A stretch of DNA of 48,098 nucleotides from Candidatus Yanofskybacteria bacterium RIFCSPLOWO2_01_FULL_42_49 (GTDB lineage Bacteria; Patescibacteriota; Minisyncoccia; 2-02-FULL-40-12; GWA2-44-9), in assembly GCA_001795615.1 (NCBI GenBank), contig MGKI01000001.1, positions 1 to 48,098 on the forward strand, given 5' to 3'. Positions 18,152 to 27,404 of this stretch are shown piece by piece. Positions within the stretch are counted from its first letter, which is position 1. The number at the start of each line of letters is the position of its first letter. The translations under genes and the position numbers were made by a program. The notes under the pieces were generated by a model. It was not told the DNA's origin. It saw nothing but the letters and a program-made list of their open reading frames with translations, and did no database searches.

Positions 18152-18235
18152 ATTCTAAATTTCTAATTTCTAAATTCTAATTTCTAAACAAATGTTTAGA
18201 GTTTAGGGTTTAGGATTTAGGATTTAACTAATCAG
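18151..18235. repeat. Degenerate 7-bp repeats in two opposed blocks, (TTCTAAW)n then (TTTAGGR)n
   Basis: aattctaaatttctaatttctaaattctaatttctaaacaaatgtttagagtttagggtttaggatttaggattta. Confidence 0.9.
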
Positions 18236-18254
18236 TTTATAACTGATTAGTTAA
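18224..18254. repeat. Perfect hairpin over the 3' end of the GH1 gene
   Basis: TTAACTAATCAGTT-tat-AACTGATTAGTTAA; stop of 18237..19490 lies inside. Confidence 0.85.
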
Positions 18255-19490
18255 GCATATTTTACCATATTCATACGCAGAAGGGCGAATTTTTCTCTCC
18301 AATGTCGCATAATCAACCTCAACTAGTCCGAACCGAGGCCTAAATCCTTCGGCCCATTCAAAATTATCCAAAAGCGACCAGTACAGATATCCACGCACGT
18401 CGACGCCGTCCTGTATCGCGCGCCAAACCCAATACAAATGGTCTTTAATAAATTTCTCTCTTAACTGGTCAGACTCGTCAGCAATACCATTTTCGGTGAT
18501 ATAAATCGGTTTTTTGAATTTACTTAAGTCTTTTAACACATGGTACATTCCTTCCGGATAGATTTCCCAGTTCACTTCTTTCATAAATTCCTGTTTTGAA
18601 ACAATTTCATTCTTTTTGCTAAAAGCCGGTTTTCTGCTCATGTGATAATAATTGAGACCGATAAAGTCATAGTAGGGAGCATTGTCTTTAAAAAAGTAAA
18701 AGTTCCTAAAATTTTTATATTTCCTTCTCGCCCATGTCGTCCAAAAAACTTTAGTGTCCGGAACATAAACATTATTCTCCGTTATCCCAATCATCACATT
18801 ATGCGACATACCATTGTGCAAAGCTTGCCCCGACGGAACATTTTTATAGCTATCCTTTATCGACTGATAGGCGAGTATGTGTGCTTTAGCGATATTTTTT
18901 CTCATCTTTAAAAAATTAAAAATACCTTTCCCGCGCGATGGCCAAGTAGCATTTAACTTAGTATGTCCAGCATATACCGTAAATGCCTCATTAAAAGTTA
19001 TCCACAACCCCACCTCGCTCTTTAAGTTATCCACAACATACTTTGCGTACCTTGTAAAGTATCCCGGAGCTTTTGAATTTAACCAACCGCCTTTGTCCGC
19101 AAACCACACGGGGTTCGTAAAATGCCAGAGCGTTACCATTGGCTCTATTCCCCTATCTCGCAAGGCCTTGACTAAACATTGATAATGTTTGATAGCTTCA
19201 AAATCGAATCTCCCTTCTTCCGGTTCTATGCGCGACCATTCGATTGAAAACCGATGGATGTTTTGATTTAGTTTTTTAGCAATATCAAAATCCTCTTCGT
19301 AGCGATTGTAACTGTCGCATGCTTTTCCGGAAATAAAACCAGAAGGGTCTTTCCCCTCTTTTTTCAGTTGAGCAATTCTGGCCGGCGATTTTTCCCACTC
19401 CGTCCAATCATTATGATTACCACCTTCAACCTGATGAGCCGATGTCGCACTTCCCCATTTGAAACCGTCGGGAAATCTGTAATTAGCCAT
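18237..19490 (-). CDS. GH1 family beta-glucosidase
   Basis: FKWGSATSAHQVEGG; WITFNEA; PIYITENGIAD; YLYWSLLDNFEWAEGFRPRFGL. Confidence 0.93.
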   Translation of the reverse strand: MANYRFPDGFKWGSATSAHQVEGGNHNDWTEWEKSPARIAQLKKEGKDPSGFISGKACDSYNRYEEDFDIAKKLNQNIHRFSIEWSRIEPEEGRFDFEAIKHYQCLVKALRDRGIEPMVTLWHFTNPVWFADKGGWLNSKAPGYFTRYAKYVVDNLKSEVGLWITFNEAFTVYAGHTKLNATWPSRGKGIFNFLKMRKNIAKAHILAYQSIKDSYKNVPSGQALHNGMSHNVMIGITENNVYVPDTKVFWTTWARRKYKNFRNFYFFKDNAPYYDFIGLNYYHMSRKPAFSKKNEIVSKQEFMKEVNWEIYPEGMYHVLKDLSKFKKPIYITENGIADESDQLREKFIKDHLYWVWRAIQDGVDVRGYLYWSLLDNFEWAEGFRPRFGLVEVDYATLERKIRPSAYEYGKICLTNQL

Positions 19491-19990
19491 TATTTACTAG
19501 TTACTGACACAAGTTCAATCTCAAAAATTAGAATCGCGTTGGGAGGAATAATCCCGCCAGCTCCTTGAGCGCCATAACCTAAACTCGGAGGAATTATCAG
19601 CTTGCGTTTCCCGCCTTCTTTCATGCCGACTAAACCAAGTTCCCATCCCTTAATAAGTTGTCCGGAACCCAATACGAATTGAATCGGCTGTCCCCTGTCA
19701 TACGAATTGTCGAAAACAGTTCCGTTTTCAAGCGCACCAGCGTAGTGTGCGCTCAATGTGTCGCCATTTTGGGCTGACTTACCGTTACCGACAACTAAGT
19801 CTTGGACAACCAAACCATTGTCGTATTGAATGGGAGCATTAGCCTCCGGAGTCGGCGTTGATGTTGAAACAGCAGTAGGCGACGGATCTTCCGTTGTCTT
19901 ATTTACTTCTTTGGTTTTCTGAATGACAAACCAAACCGTAATAACTACAAACACGACCAAGATTGAAAAAACAAATACTGATTTAGACAT
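19490..19990 (-). CDS. FKBP-type peptidyl-prolyl isomerase, membrane anchored
   Basis: VGNGKSAQNGDTLSAHYAGALENGTVFDNSYDRGQPIQFVLGSGQLIKGWELGLVGMKEGGKRKLIIPPSLGYGAQG. Confidence 0.95.
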   Translation of the reverse strand: MSKSVFVFSILVVFVVITVWFVIQKTKEVNKTTEDPSPTAVSTSTPTPEANAPIQYDNGLVVQDLVVGNGKSAQNGDTLSAHYAGALENGTVFDNSYDRGQPIQFVLGSGQLIKGWELGLVGMKEGGKRKLIIPPSLGYGAQGAGGIIPPNAILIFEIELVSVTSK

Positions 19991-19997
19991 AAAAAGT

Positions 19998-20966
19998 TTA
20001 GAGTTTAGGGTTTAGACTTTTATTTATTGGCGGATACAACTCCGAATCAATGGTTCTGTCAAAACAGTACCTACCGGCATCATGCTGCCAAGAATCGTAA
20101 GGATAGTATCCCCCTCTTGGGGATACCGGCTTAGGCGCCGTATTTTGATATTCAACATCAGCGGAACTTGAAGTGCTAAATGTAGCGCACATCTGAAATT
20201 TAATCTCTTTTCCCTTATACACCGTATACTCGTATTTTTCTCCAGTTTCCGGATCTTGCGGCACCAAAAATCCGGAAATCGAATCTTCAAGATCACTTAA
20301 ATTTTGGGGTAGCGACTCTTTCATCTGCCAATAATTTATCACTTGGCCCTGTATCATGGAGAGGTCCTGAACCCTTCTCTCGTCAAATCTTTTTTCTCTC
20401 TGCTTAAAAGGCGACCCGATAACCGCAAACCCCCATAGTACCGTTGCAACCACTATTGCCGCAACAACCCAGGAAAAGACGCCTATCCACTTGATACCCT
20501 TCTCTCTCAATTGAGCCAAATAGTAATAAAACGCCGAACCGGAAATAAAAAATATCGTCAGCGCTTTTAACACAAACCTGGCTGTTAATTCTCCCCTTAG
20601 GAAGTTGTTAACTACCGTCACAAAATCCCCTATTATTACCAGAGCCGCCGCAAAAAGAGTGAGATACAAAAGCCACTTCCTGATTTTCAGATCTTTTTTC
20701 TCCGGATGCGTCTTAAGATCTTTCCTGATAAACCGTGACACCCAGAAAAAGACCGGGAATACGACAATAAGCATCGCCATCGCCTGCCTTATCGGAGATT
20801 CATAGGAAGACACGCTCCTATAGTAATCCGTCGCCGGATCAGGAAAATAAAAATCAATGTAATTAAAAACGGCCATGCCAAAACCGACGGCCGTAACGAC
20901 CAAGGTGATTATCGCCAGGAGATAAAGAAAAGTATCCCGAGGCAAATTTTTACTAATATCAGTCAT
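19998..20966 (-). CDS. Multi-TM membrane protein, DUF5671-like
   Basis: FLYLLAIITLVVTAVGFGMAVFNYIDFYFPD... five TM segments and a soluble tail. Confidence 0.55.
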   Translation of the reverse strand: MTDISKNLPRDTFLYLLAIITLVVTAVGFGMAVFNYIDFYFPDPATDYYRSVSSYESPIRQAMAMLIVVFPVFFWVSRFIRKDLKTHPEKKDLKIRKWLLYLTLFAAALVIIGDFVTVVNNFLRGELTARFVLKALTIFFISGSAFYYYLAQLREKGIKWIGVFSWVVAAIVVATVLWGFAVIGSPFKQREKRFDERRVQDLSMIQGQVINYWQMKESLPQNLSDLEDSISGFLVPQDPETGEKYEYTVYKGKEIKFQMCATFSTSSSADVEYQNTAPKPVSPRGGYYPYDSWQHDAGRYCFDRTIDSELYPPINKSLNPKL

Positions 20967-21048
20967 ATGGCTATATACTACCTTAAAATCGTTCCGGGCT
21001 CAACCCGGTAGTAGATGTCGCTGTTGCGGCTTCGCCGCCATTGTTAAA

Positions 21049-21369
21049 TCAGCGACATTCACTACCGGGCTCAACCTCTGATTCAGGGATTACTAAAACA
21101 GGACCCATTTCATCGCTAGCCGCAAGAAGCATCCCCTGGCTTTCCAGTCCCATCAGTTTCCTCGGCTCAAGATTTGCCACCACGACAATCTGTTTCCCGA
21201 TTAAAATTTCGGGCGTATAAATGCTACCGATACCGGCAATTATCTGCCTCTGTTCTTGCCCGAGGTCAACTTTCAGTTTAATCAGCTTGTCCGAACGCTC
21301 AACTCTTTCTGCTTCAAGAATTTTCGCTGTTTTTAGTTCAATTTTTTTGAAGTCGTCAATCGTAATCAT
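21049..21369 (-). CDS. Methionyl-tRNA synthetase beta-subunit/CsaA-like tRNA-binding protein
   Basis: MITIDDFKKIELKTAKILEAERVERSDKLIKLKVDLG...RQIIAGIGSIYTPEILIGKQIVVVANLEPRKLMGLESQGMLLAAS. Confidence 0.9.
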   Translation of the reverse strand: MITIDDFKKIELKTAKILEAERVERSDKLIKLKVDLGQEQRQIIAGIGSIYTPEILIGKQIVVVANLEPRKLMGLESQGMLLAASDEMGPVLVIPESEVEPGSECR

Positions 21370-21380
21370 ATGATTAATTA

Positions 21381-21546
21381 TTAGACCTATTGCTCAATAA
21401 TTTTCGTAACGAAAGTCTCAAATTTTGAGACAGAAGTTATTGAAATTTTTGAGGAATAGTGTGGACTATTTCGAGAAAATTTCAATAATCTTATGGCCAA
21501 AATTTGAGATTTACAGTAGAAAGATTATTAAGCAACAGGTCTAAAC
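21381..21546. repeat. ~165-bp imperfect inverted repeat (MITE-like or structured RNA)
   Basis: TTAGACCTATTGCTCAATAATTTTC...TTATTGAAATTTTTGAGGAATAGT / ACTATTTCGAGAAAATTTCAATAA...GAAAGATTATTAAGCAACAGGTCTAA. Confidence 0.75.
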
Positions 21547-21620
21547 ATATTAAAATAAAAAGTCCGGCAATACAATAAACAAAAGCGGCCGATTGGCCGC
21601 CAGACTTCACTGAATATTTA

Positions 21621-22148
21621 TCAATGGCAAGTTGTATTCAGTTGAGGGAAAAGGGTTGCGCCGTTAATAAGAATTGTTTTTATCGGCTGGAGAATTGTGG
21701 TGCCGCCGCTGAGATTCAGCATACAACTTAATCCAAGCCATCCGTCAATCGGAGCCATTTCCGGTAACCTGGAACATCTCAGCACCACAACAGGATATTC
21801 TACTCCAATACCCTTTCTGCCAATATTTTTGTAGTAAAATCCAGTTCTTTGAGTAACCCGTGTAATTTCAACAGCCGCAGCAAGAGGATTGACAAGTTTC
21901 ATGTCAATGATAAGCCCGATTCCACCCGATAGCGCCGTCTTGACTCTTATTAAGTCACCAGCCCTTAAGTTGCCCAATAAAACACCGTCGTATACTGGAT
22001 CTTCCGGGGTCGGCTTGTGGCCCTCAACAAAACACGGACCGTTATCAAAGCACGGTCTAAGCCGCCCGGCCGTCTTCTTTTTCTTATCCTCACAACGCGC
22101 AGTTACCACCTGGCCCCCTTTTGTCGAAGAACCAAATTCCGTTATCAT
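21621..22148 (-). CDS. Hypothetical protein
   Basis: ORF; consensus-like promoter TTGACA-16-TATAAT (22150-22177, minus strand) abuts the annotated ATG, so the true start may be internal (~22109, GTG). Confidence 0.5.
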   Translation of the reverse strand: MITEFGSSTKGGQVVTARCEDKKKKTAGRLRPCFDNGPCFVEGHKPTPEDPVYDGVLLGNLRAGDLIRVKTALSGGIGLIIDMKLVNPLAAAVEITRVTQRTGFYYKNIGRKGIGVEYPVVVLRCSRLPEMAPIDGWLGLSCMLNLSGGTTILQPIKTILINGATLFPQLNTTCH

Positions 22149-22149
22149 A

Positions 22150-22177
22150 ATTATACATTTAATTATAAAGTTGTCAA
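22150..22177 (-). promoter_or_regulatory. Sigma70-like promoter
   Basis: TTGACA-16 nt-TATAAT. Confidence 0.7.
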
Positions 22178-22251
22178 ACGAGTTGTAATGGTTGTGCGGT
22201 TGGGATTTTTATAATAATCTTTACGAATCCTGTTTATGAGGTTCGTTAAAA

Positions 22252-22791
22252 ATGGCCAAAGGAAGAGCCGACCCCCTGTTTGATTCGTATTACTGGAAAA
22301 AAATAGCTGTAGCGCTGTTAATAAACGCACTCACCGTTCCGACAATTATTATTCTCCTGTTTTGGTTTGGGATTATAGACAAGCCATTCTCTGATATTAT
22401 TAAGAAATTCCAAAGTGGCTATCCTTTATTTTTTGTCCCGCTTAAAGACTTCTTCAGTTTTTTTCTGGAAAATACTTTTAAGGTTGCTATTTTTGAGGAG
22501 CTTTACTCCAGAGGCCCGATAAGAATTGCGACCGCCGTTCTTTTCCTATTAAACATAGATAAGAACCGAGTTTTAACTTCTGCTCTTTGGGTAGGTGGCC
22601 TTGTTCTTAATTATGGATGGGCATTAACCCACGTCACGCATGAATATGCGTGGGTCCCGGTTTTTGTAGCAGGCGCTTCGTGGCTATGGCTGACAATAGA
22701 GACAAAAAGATTATGGCCATCAATCTTTTGTCACGCTACGGCTAATTTGAGCATCTACTTCCTTATTAAAATTTATCAGCTCATATACTAA
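22252..22791 (+). CDS. CPBP-family intramembrane metalloprotease-like protein
   Basis: FEELYSRGPIRI (EExxxR-like), HVTHEYAW, SIFCHATAN. Confidence 0.7.
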   Translation: MAKGRADPLFDSYYWKKIAVALLINALTVPTIIILLFWFGIIDKPFSDIIKKFQSGYPLFFVPLKDFFSFFLENTFKVAIFEELYSRGPIRIATAVLFLLNIDKNRVLTSALWVGGLVLNYGWALTHVTHEYAWVPVFVAGASWLWLTIETKRLWPSIFCHATANLSIYFLIKIYQLIY

Positions 22792-22815
22792 ACCCCGCCC
22801 TTCTAGAAGGGCGGG
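22792..22815. terminator. GC hairpin CCCCGCCCTT-ctag-AAGGGCGGGG
   Basis: 10-bp perfect stem after the CPBP stop. Confidence 0.7.
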
Positions 22816-22840
22816 GTAATTTGTTAACCACTCAAAAAGA

Positions 22841-23038
22841 TTACAGATTGTTGAGGTCCTGATCTACTTGATCAAATTCACCATCTAAACTGCTAATGTT
22901 CAATTCTTCTAAACTCTGATTTATATCGCTAGCATCTGACGGCACCTCTCTGCTTGCTTGTCTTGTTGACCACCACCAGAATGTCAGAGCGACGGCTACA
23001 ATTATTATAATAACTACATATAAAACTTTTTTGTTCAT
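22841..23038 (-). CDS. Small single-TM protein with acidic tail
   Basis: MNKKVLYVVIIIIVAVALTFWWW...LDGEFDQVDQDLNNL. Confidence 0.6.
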   Translation of the reverse strand: MNKKVLYVVIIIIVAVALTFWWWSTRQASREVPSDASDINQSLEELNISSLDGEFDQVDQDLNNL

Positions 23039-23060
23039 ATTATTATTAAGAGTTTATAAT

Positions 23061-23906
23061 TTATGGCGTCTGGGTTGGGCTGGCAGTCGGACTTACGGTT
23101 GGACTTACGGTTACTTCCGGAGTTATTGTCGGCCTTGGAAGTTTCGCGAGGGTGGTGGCCGCATTTCTTGCGGCATCGTGGGCCGCCTTAACCGTAGCCC
23201 GAACAGCAGCTAAGTCATTGTGAAGTGCCTGTCGCGCTCTACCGACATCAGTCTTAAGCGCCGCTTCTGTGTTGATTTGAATAGTATACACTTTGCCGGA
23301 TTGAAGCTCTATGGCCGATTTGGCCGATGTAATCGCGGCATTAGCAGCATCGATTGCAGTTCTGACAGCGGAAACATCAACGCCTCTTGCTTCAGCCTTG
23401 TCTGCTCTTTCCGAAATCCTAACCAAGACATCGCTTATCTTATCTAAGACATTAATATAATGTTTAAGCATCCTGTCGTTCAATTCATCCATCTGCCTGT
23501 CTATTCTTTCCACGGCTTGTTTCTTTTTTTCGTCTTTGATTTTTTCAAGCCGCTGCTTTAGTTCTTCTCTCTTTGTTTCAACCCTTGTTTTTAACTCTTC
23601 TCTTTTTGTTTCGACTTTAGTTTTTAACTCTTCTCTTTTCTGCTTCAGTTCCTCTTTAAACGCCTGAGTTGCCTCTTTGGTCCTTGTCTTTATTTCTTCT
23701 CTTGTCTCTTTGACATTGGCTTTAACTTCCTGCCTTTTCTCTTTAACATTAGTTCTTATTTCTTGCCTTTTTTCTTTGATATTCTCTCTTGCATTTTTAA
23801 TCGGAGTTCGGTTTTGAGAATTTGTTCCATTCTCTTCTGCAAGCGATAAGCCGGCAACTAAAAATAATGCGACCGACAATACTATTAAAACACGCAATTT
23901 GTTCAT
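23061..23906 (-). CDS. Secreted coiled-coil protein
   Basis: Signal peptide; KEKRQEIRTNVKEKRQEVKANVKETREEIKTRTKE repeats; TP-rich C-terminus. Confidence 0.7.
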   Translation of the reverse strand: MNKLRVLIVLSVALFLVAGLSLAEENGTNSQNRTPIKNARENIKEKRQEIRTNVKEKRQEVKANVKETREEIKTRTKEATQAFKEELKQKREELKTKVETKREELKTRVETKREELKQRLEKIKDEKKKQAVERIDRQMDELNDRMLKHYINVLDKISDVLVRISERADKAEARGVDVSAVRTAIDAANAAITSAKSAIELQSGKVYTIQINTEAALKTDVGRARQALHNDLAAVRATVKAAHDAARNAATTLAKLPRPTITPEVTVSPTVSPTASPTQTP

Positions 23907-23952
23907 AAATTATTTTTATTTAAGTTAATTTATTAATACGACCTATTTACTA

Positions 23953-24198
23953 TTATAAGGTACCTAAATCTTCGTCTATTCCGTCAAAGTTCGGCTCCTG
24001 GACATCTATGTCTTGAATGCCTCGATTTATTTCAGCCGATAATCTTGCTTCTCCATTCCTTACGGCGCTATAAAAAGAATCCTCAATAAATGTAAGATCG
24101 GCCATTGTGTTGGAGATTTCTAACATAACAAACCCGCCTACTGCAAATATGGTAACGAGGGCTATGGCAAAGTAAAAATGATGCTTATTGCTTTCCAT
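23953..24198 (-). CDS. Small single-TM protein with acidic tail
   Basis: MESNKHHFYFAIALVTIFAVGGFVML...EPNFDGIDEDLGTL. Confidence 0.6.
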   Translation of the reverse strand: MESNKHHFYFAIALVTIFAVGGFVMLEISNTMADLTFIEDSFYSAVRNGEARLSAEINRGIQDIDVQEPNFDGIDEDLGTL

Positions 24199-24225
24199 GT
24201 TTTAATACTTTAATTATACACCACT

Positions 24226-24939
24226 CTAGTCAATGGGGCTGTGGATTACTAAATAAGAAGCGACAGCAACCACGGTCTCTGCTTTCATAATTAACGGCCA
24301 CAAAGAAACAACTTTAAATCCAGCTTTTTTTGCCATACTTATTTCTTCGTCTGTCCAACCGCCTTCTGGCCCGATAAAAACAGAAACTGTTTTTATCTTT
24401 TTGCCAAGCTGCAAAAAATCAGTTCCGGAGGGTTCAAGAAATATAGCAGCATTGTTTTCTTTAGCTATATTTAGTGCTTCTTCAAGGACTAATATTTCGC
24501 CTAGTTCAGGAACTATTCCCCGACCGGACTGCTCTGACGCTTCTTTGATTATATTTTTCAATCTTTCCGGCTTAATGTCGGTTTTTACTGTTCTCTGGCT
24601 AATTATAGGCACCATTTTAAAAACACCGACTTCGGTCGCTTTTTGAGCGGCTGTTTCAAAATTTTCTTTTTTTAAAATTGAACAATATAGGGTAACACGC
24701 CTGACAGGCTCGTTTTCGTTCTTAACATTTTGCTGCGGTTCAAAATATATGGCCTCTTTTCTTGTTTTTACTATTTTAGCTAATATCTCCAGTCCGTCTC
24801 CCTTTCCAATAATAACCTGCTCACCGGGATGGAGTTTTAATACTCTGTTAATTTGGTGGATAACGCTCTGATCTGCTACCATGACTATGCCAGCGTTATT
24901 AGTGAAATCTGTTATAAATCTGTGAATTTTTTTAACCAT
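24226..24939 (-). CDS. rsmE: 16S rRNA (uracil1498-N3)-methyltransferase
   Basis: HQINRVLKLHPGEQVIIGKGDG; KATEVGVFKMVPIISQRT; VFIGPEGGWTDEEI. Confidence 0.92.
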   Translation of the reverse strand: MVKKIHRFITDFTNNAGIVMVADQSVIHQINRVLKLHPGEQVIIGKGDGLEILAKIVKTRKEAIYFEPQQNVKNENEPVRRVTLYCSILKKENFETAAQKATEVGVFKMVPIISQRTVKTDIKPERLKNIIKEASEQSGRGIVPELGEILVLEEALNIAKENNAAIFLEPSGTDFLQLGKKIKTVSVFIGPEGGWTDEEISMAKKAGFKVVSLWPLIMKAETVVAVASYLVIHSPID

Positions 24940-25000
24940 AAGTTTTCTTACTTGTGTTAAGAAAGTATTAACCTTTAATAATGATTAGTAAACTACTTTA

Positions 25001-25657
25001 CTATAAGTTATTAATCTTTTTAAACCCTTCTATCCAACCGGCTATTTGTCGGGCAAGCATCGAGCTTTGCGCTACCTTAACTCTAAGAAATCCGCTATTT
25101 TTACTTTTTTGAAAATAAATACATCGAAAACAACTCTTTGGAAATCCAGTCGCTCTGGACCAATAACTGTTAACTTTATCTACTAAATTTTTCTTATTTT
25201 TCCCCGCAAAAATATCAAACCTAATTTCATCGTCTCTAACCCCTCCAACTTCTTTAAGCCACTTCAAAAATAACCTTATCATGTCTGGGTTAGAACTGGA
25301 AAAATGAACTCCTTTTTTTAAATCGCTTTTATTGCCATTCTTCCAATAGAGAACGATGCCTGTCAGCCATAATTCTTTTTTGGAAATTTTTTTTATATCC
25401 AGCGAAGAGGTGCTCTTTATTTCCTCTATCAGCTTTGAAGTTTTGGAAGTTTTTCTCAAAGCATTCGCTTTAGCTGTTTTAACTCTCTTGTCGTTTAGTT
25501 TTTTTATCTGCTCCTGAGTTAGTTTTATTTTTTTTAACCAAAAAGAAAGAGTTGATTTCGGGACGTGAAGACGGTTTTCGATCTCTGAATAGGAAAGACC
25601 GCGCTTCCGCATTTCGATAGCAATGTTCTGTTTGTACTTTTCTACGTATTGGACCAC
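25001..25657 (-). CDS. HTH protein with C-terminal LAGLIDADG-endonuclease-like domain
   Basis: MRKRGLSYSEIENRLHVPKSTLSFWLKKIKLT; ELWLTGIVLYWKNGNKSDLKKGVHFSSSNPDMIRLFLKWL. Confidence 0.55.
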   Translation of the reverse strand: MVQYVEKYKQNIAIEMRKRGLSYSEIENRLHVPKSTLSFWLKKIKLTQEQIKKLNDKRVKTAKANALRKTSKTSKLIEEIKSTSSLDIKKISKKELWLTGIVLYWKNGNKSDLKKGVHFSSSNPDMIRLFLKWLKEVGGVRDDEIRFDIFAGKNKKNLVDKVNSYWSRATGFPKSCFRCIYFQKSKNSGFLRVKVAQSSMLARQIAGWIEGFKKINNL

Positions 25658-25735
25658 GATGGTTATTACTACTTATACAATAACAAGGTTCAATATAATA
25701 TCCAAAAAACCTTTATAAAATAAGGATTTTTAGAA

Positions 25736-26503
25736 TTAAGCTGCCAACCAGCCGCCATCTATATAAAACGTGGCCCCGGTGATGTAACTTGCTTCTTCTG
25801 AAGCCAGAAAAACTACGAGGGAAGAAACTTCTTCAGGCTTACCTATCCTTTTTAGAGGCACTCTATGCATTAGTTCTTCTGATATCTCCCCTGATAATTG
25901 CTCTCCGGACTGATGAACCATTGGCGTATCTATCGCGCCCGGCGCAATAGCATTAACATTAATGCCCAGATCGGCCCATTCGGCGGCTAATGTTTCAGTC
26001 ATGCCGATTACTCCCCCTTTGGAAGCGGCATAATGAGCCGCACCGGAAAAACCGATACCAACCCCGCCCGAAGCGATAGACGAGATGTTGATTATCCGGC
26101 CCCATTTATTTTTTGCCATTTCTTTTGCCGCTCTTTGAGCACATAGAAACTGGCCCTTGAGATTAATGTCAATCATCTTGTCCCAATCCTCCTCAGTTAA
26201 TTCAAGAGCCGGTTTAGGCGAGAAAATCCCGGCATTATTTACAAGGATATCAAGCCGGCCGAACTGCTTTATTGCTTCGCTAAAAACCTGATCAACTTCA
26301 ATCCTGCTTGAAACATCCATCTTAAAACAGGCGGCTTGGCCTCCTTTTTGGATGATTTCCTCAACTACCGACAAGCACTCCTTCTGGTCTATGTCGGTAA
26401 CTATGATTTTTGCGCCCTGTGCTGCCAAAACAAGCGCGTGAGCCTTACCCATGCCCCTTCGTGAACCAGTTATAAGCGCTACTTTTCCATCAAGTTTAAA
26501 CAT
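25736..26503 (-). CDS. Short-chain dehydrogenase/reductase (FabG-like)
   Basis: VALITGSRRGMGKAHA; LVNNAGIF; YAASKGGVIGMT; ITGATFYIDGGW. Confidence 0.92.
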   Translation of the reverse strand: MFKLDGKVALITGSRRGMGKAHALVLAAQGAKIIVTDIDQKECLSVVEEIIQKGGQAACFKMDVSSRIEVDQVFSEAIKQFGRLDILVNNAGIFSPKPALELTEEDWDKMIDINLKGQFLCAQRAAKEMAKNKWGRIINISSIASGGVGIGFSGAAHYAASKGGVIGMTETLAAEWADLGINVNAIAPGAIDTPMVHQSGEQLSGEISEELMHRVPLKRIGKPEEVSSLVVFLASEEASYITGATFYIDGGWLAA

Positions 26504-26514
26504 GTTTTGTAATG

Positions 26515-26910
26515 CTATTCCGTTGTTTTACCGTCAAAATGTTCATTATCAATCATTGCATCGGCCTTTGTTAAGTGGACCACCCCATCGCGGTGATTAG
26601 GCGGAGAGTATACTGTGTAAAGTTTCATGTCTTCGCTGTCGGATGCGTTAATTATATTATGCTCCATACCGGCCGGCACAACAACCGAATAGCCATCGGC
26701 GATATCGTACTCTATGCCATTTAATACGGACTTACCTTTCCCCTTCTCAACTCTGATGAATTGATCTAATTCGTGGACCTCGGAGCCAATCTCCTCTTTT
26801 GGCTTTAAACTCATGACAACAAGCTGGCTGTTTTTGGCGGTATATAAAACTTTCCGAAAATTAATATTTTCTAAAGATTCTTTTTCGATGTTTATTACAT
26901 GCCCCTTCAT
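26515..26910 (-). CDS. Cupin-domain protein
   Basis: SEVHELDQFIRVEKGKGKSVLNGIEYDIADGYSVVVPAGMEHNIIN. Confidence 0.85.
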   Translation of the reverse strand: MKGHVINIEKESLENINFRKVLYTAKNSQLVVMSLKPKEEIGSEVHELDQFIRVEKGKGKSVLNGIEYDIADGYSVVVPAGMEHNIINASDSEDMKLYTVYSPPNHRDGVVHLTKADAMIDNEHFDGKTTE

Positions 26911-27013
26911 GATTTTATTTTAGCATATAATTTTTTATTTAATATGCCGTTGGCTGCGGGCGCTGACTGACATTAGAACTTATCTTATCAGAAATATTGG
27001 TATATAAAAACAA

Positions 27014-27061
27014 AGAAGCTCCGCACAAGACGAAGTTTGGAACTTCTCTGTGCGGAGCTTG
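27014..27061. terminator. Long hairpin AGCTCCGCACA.../...TGTGCGGAGCT
   Basis: inverted repeat downstream (minus strand) of 27087..27377. Confidence 0.7.
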
Positions 27062-27086
27062 GAAACTCCGGCGGTCTCGTCCTTGG

Positions 27087-27377
27087 TTAGGCGTTGGCAT
27101 GTCGCTTGAGGCAGTCTTCGATCATTGCCTGCTCTGCCTCGAACTGACCAAGGGGGAACTTTCCTCTGACCTCGTTCATGAATGCCTTGGCCTTGTCGGC
27201 ATCGGAACCATCATAGACGAAGACCTTGCGGCCGCCGTCTTCGCCGATGCTCAACGTCACCGAAAGATTCATGAAGTTGAAAGCGCCTTGCCATGCCCGA
27301 ACCTGATCGTCCACCGACTGGCCCCAACCCTGAAGACCTTGTGAAAGAACTGTGCGTGCGATGTTCGTTGCCTGCAT
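27087..27377 (-). CDS. GC-rich hypothetical protein
   Basis: Perfect SD (AAGGAGGTC-AAGAC-ATG), promoter and terminator; MQATNIARTVLSQGLQGWGQSVDDQ... Confidence 0.7.
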   Translation of the reverse strand: MQATNIARTVLSQGLQGWGQSVDDQVRAWQGAFNFMNLSVTLSIGEDGGRKVFVYDGSDADKAKAFMNEVRGKFPLGQFEAEQAMIEDCLKRHANA

Positions 27378-27404
27378 GTCTTGACCTCCTTAACGTGTAC
27401 TCTA

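Noticed and set aside
18995-19037. Two AAGTTATCCACAAC sites as a DnaA-binding pair
   Set aside because: Both lie in conserved GH1 coding sequence (VVDNL, LWITFNE) and are not palindromic; likely coincidental.
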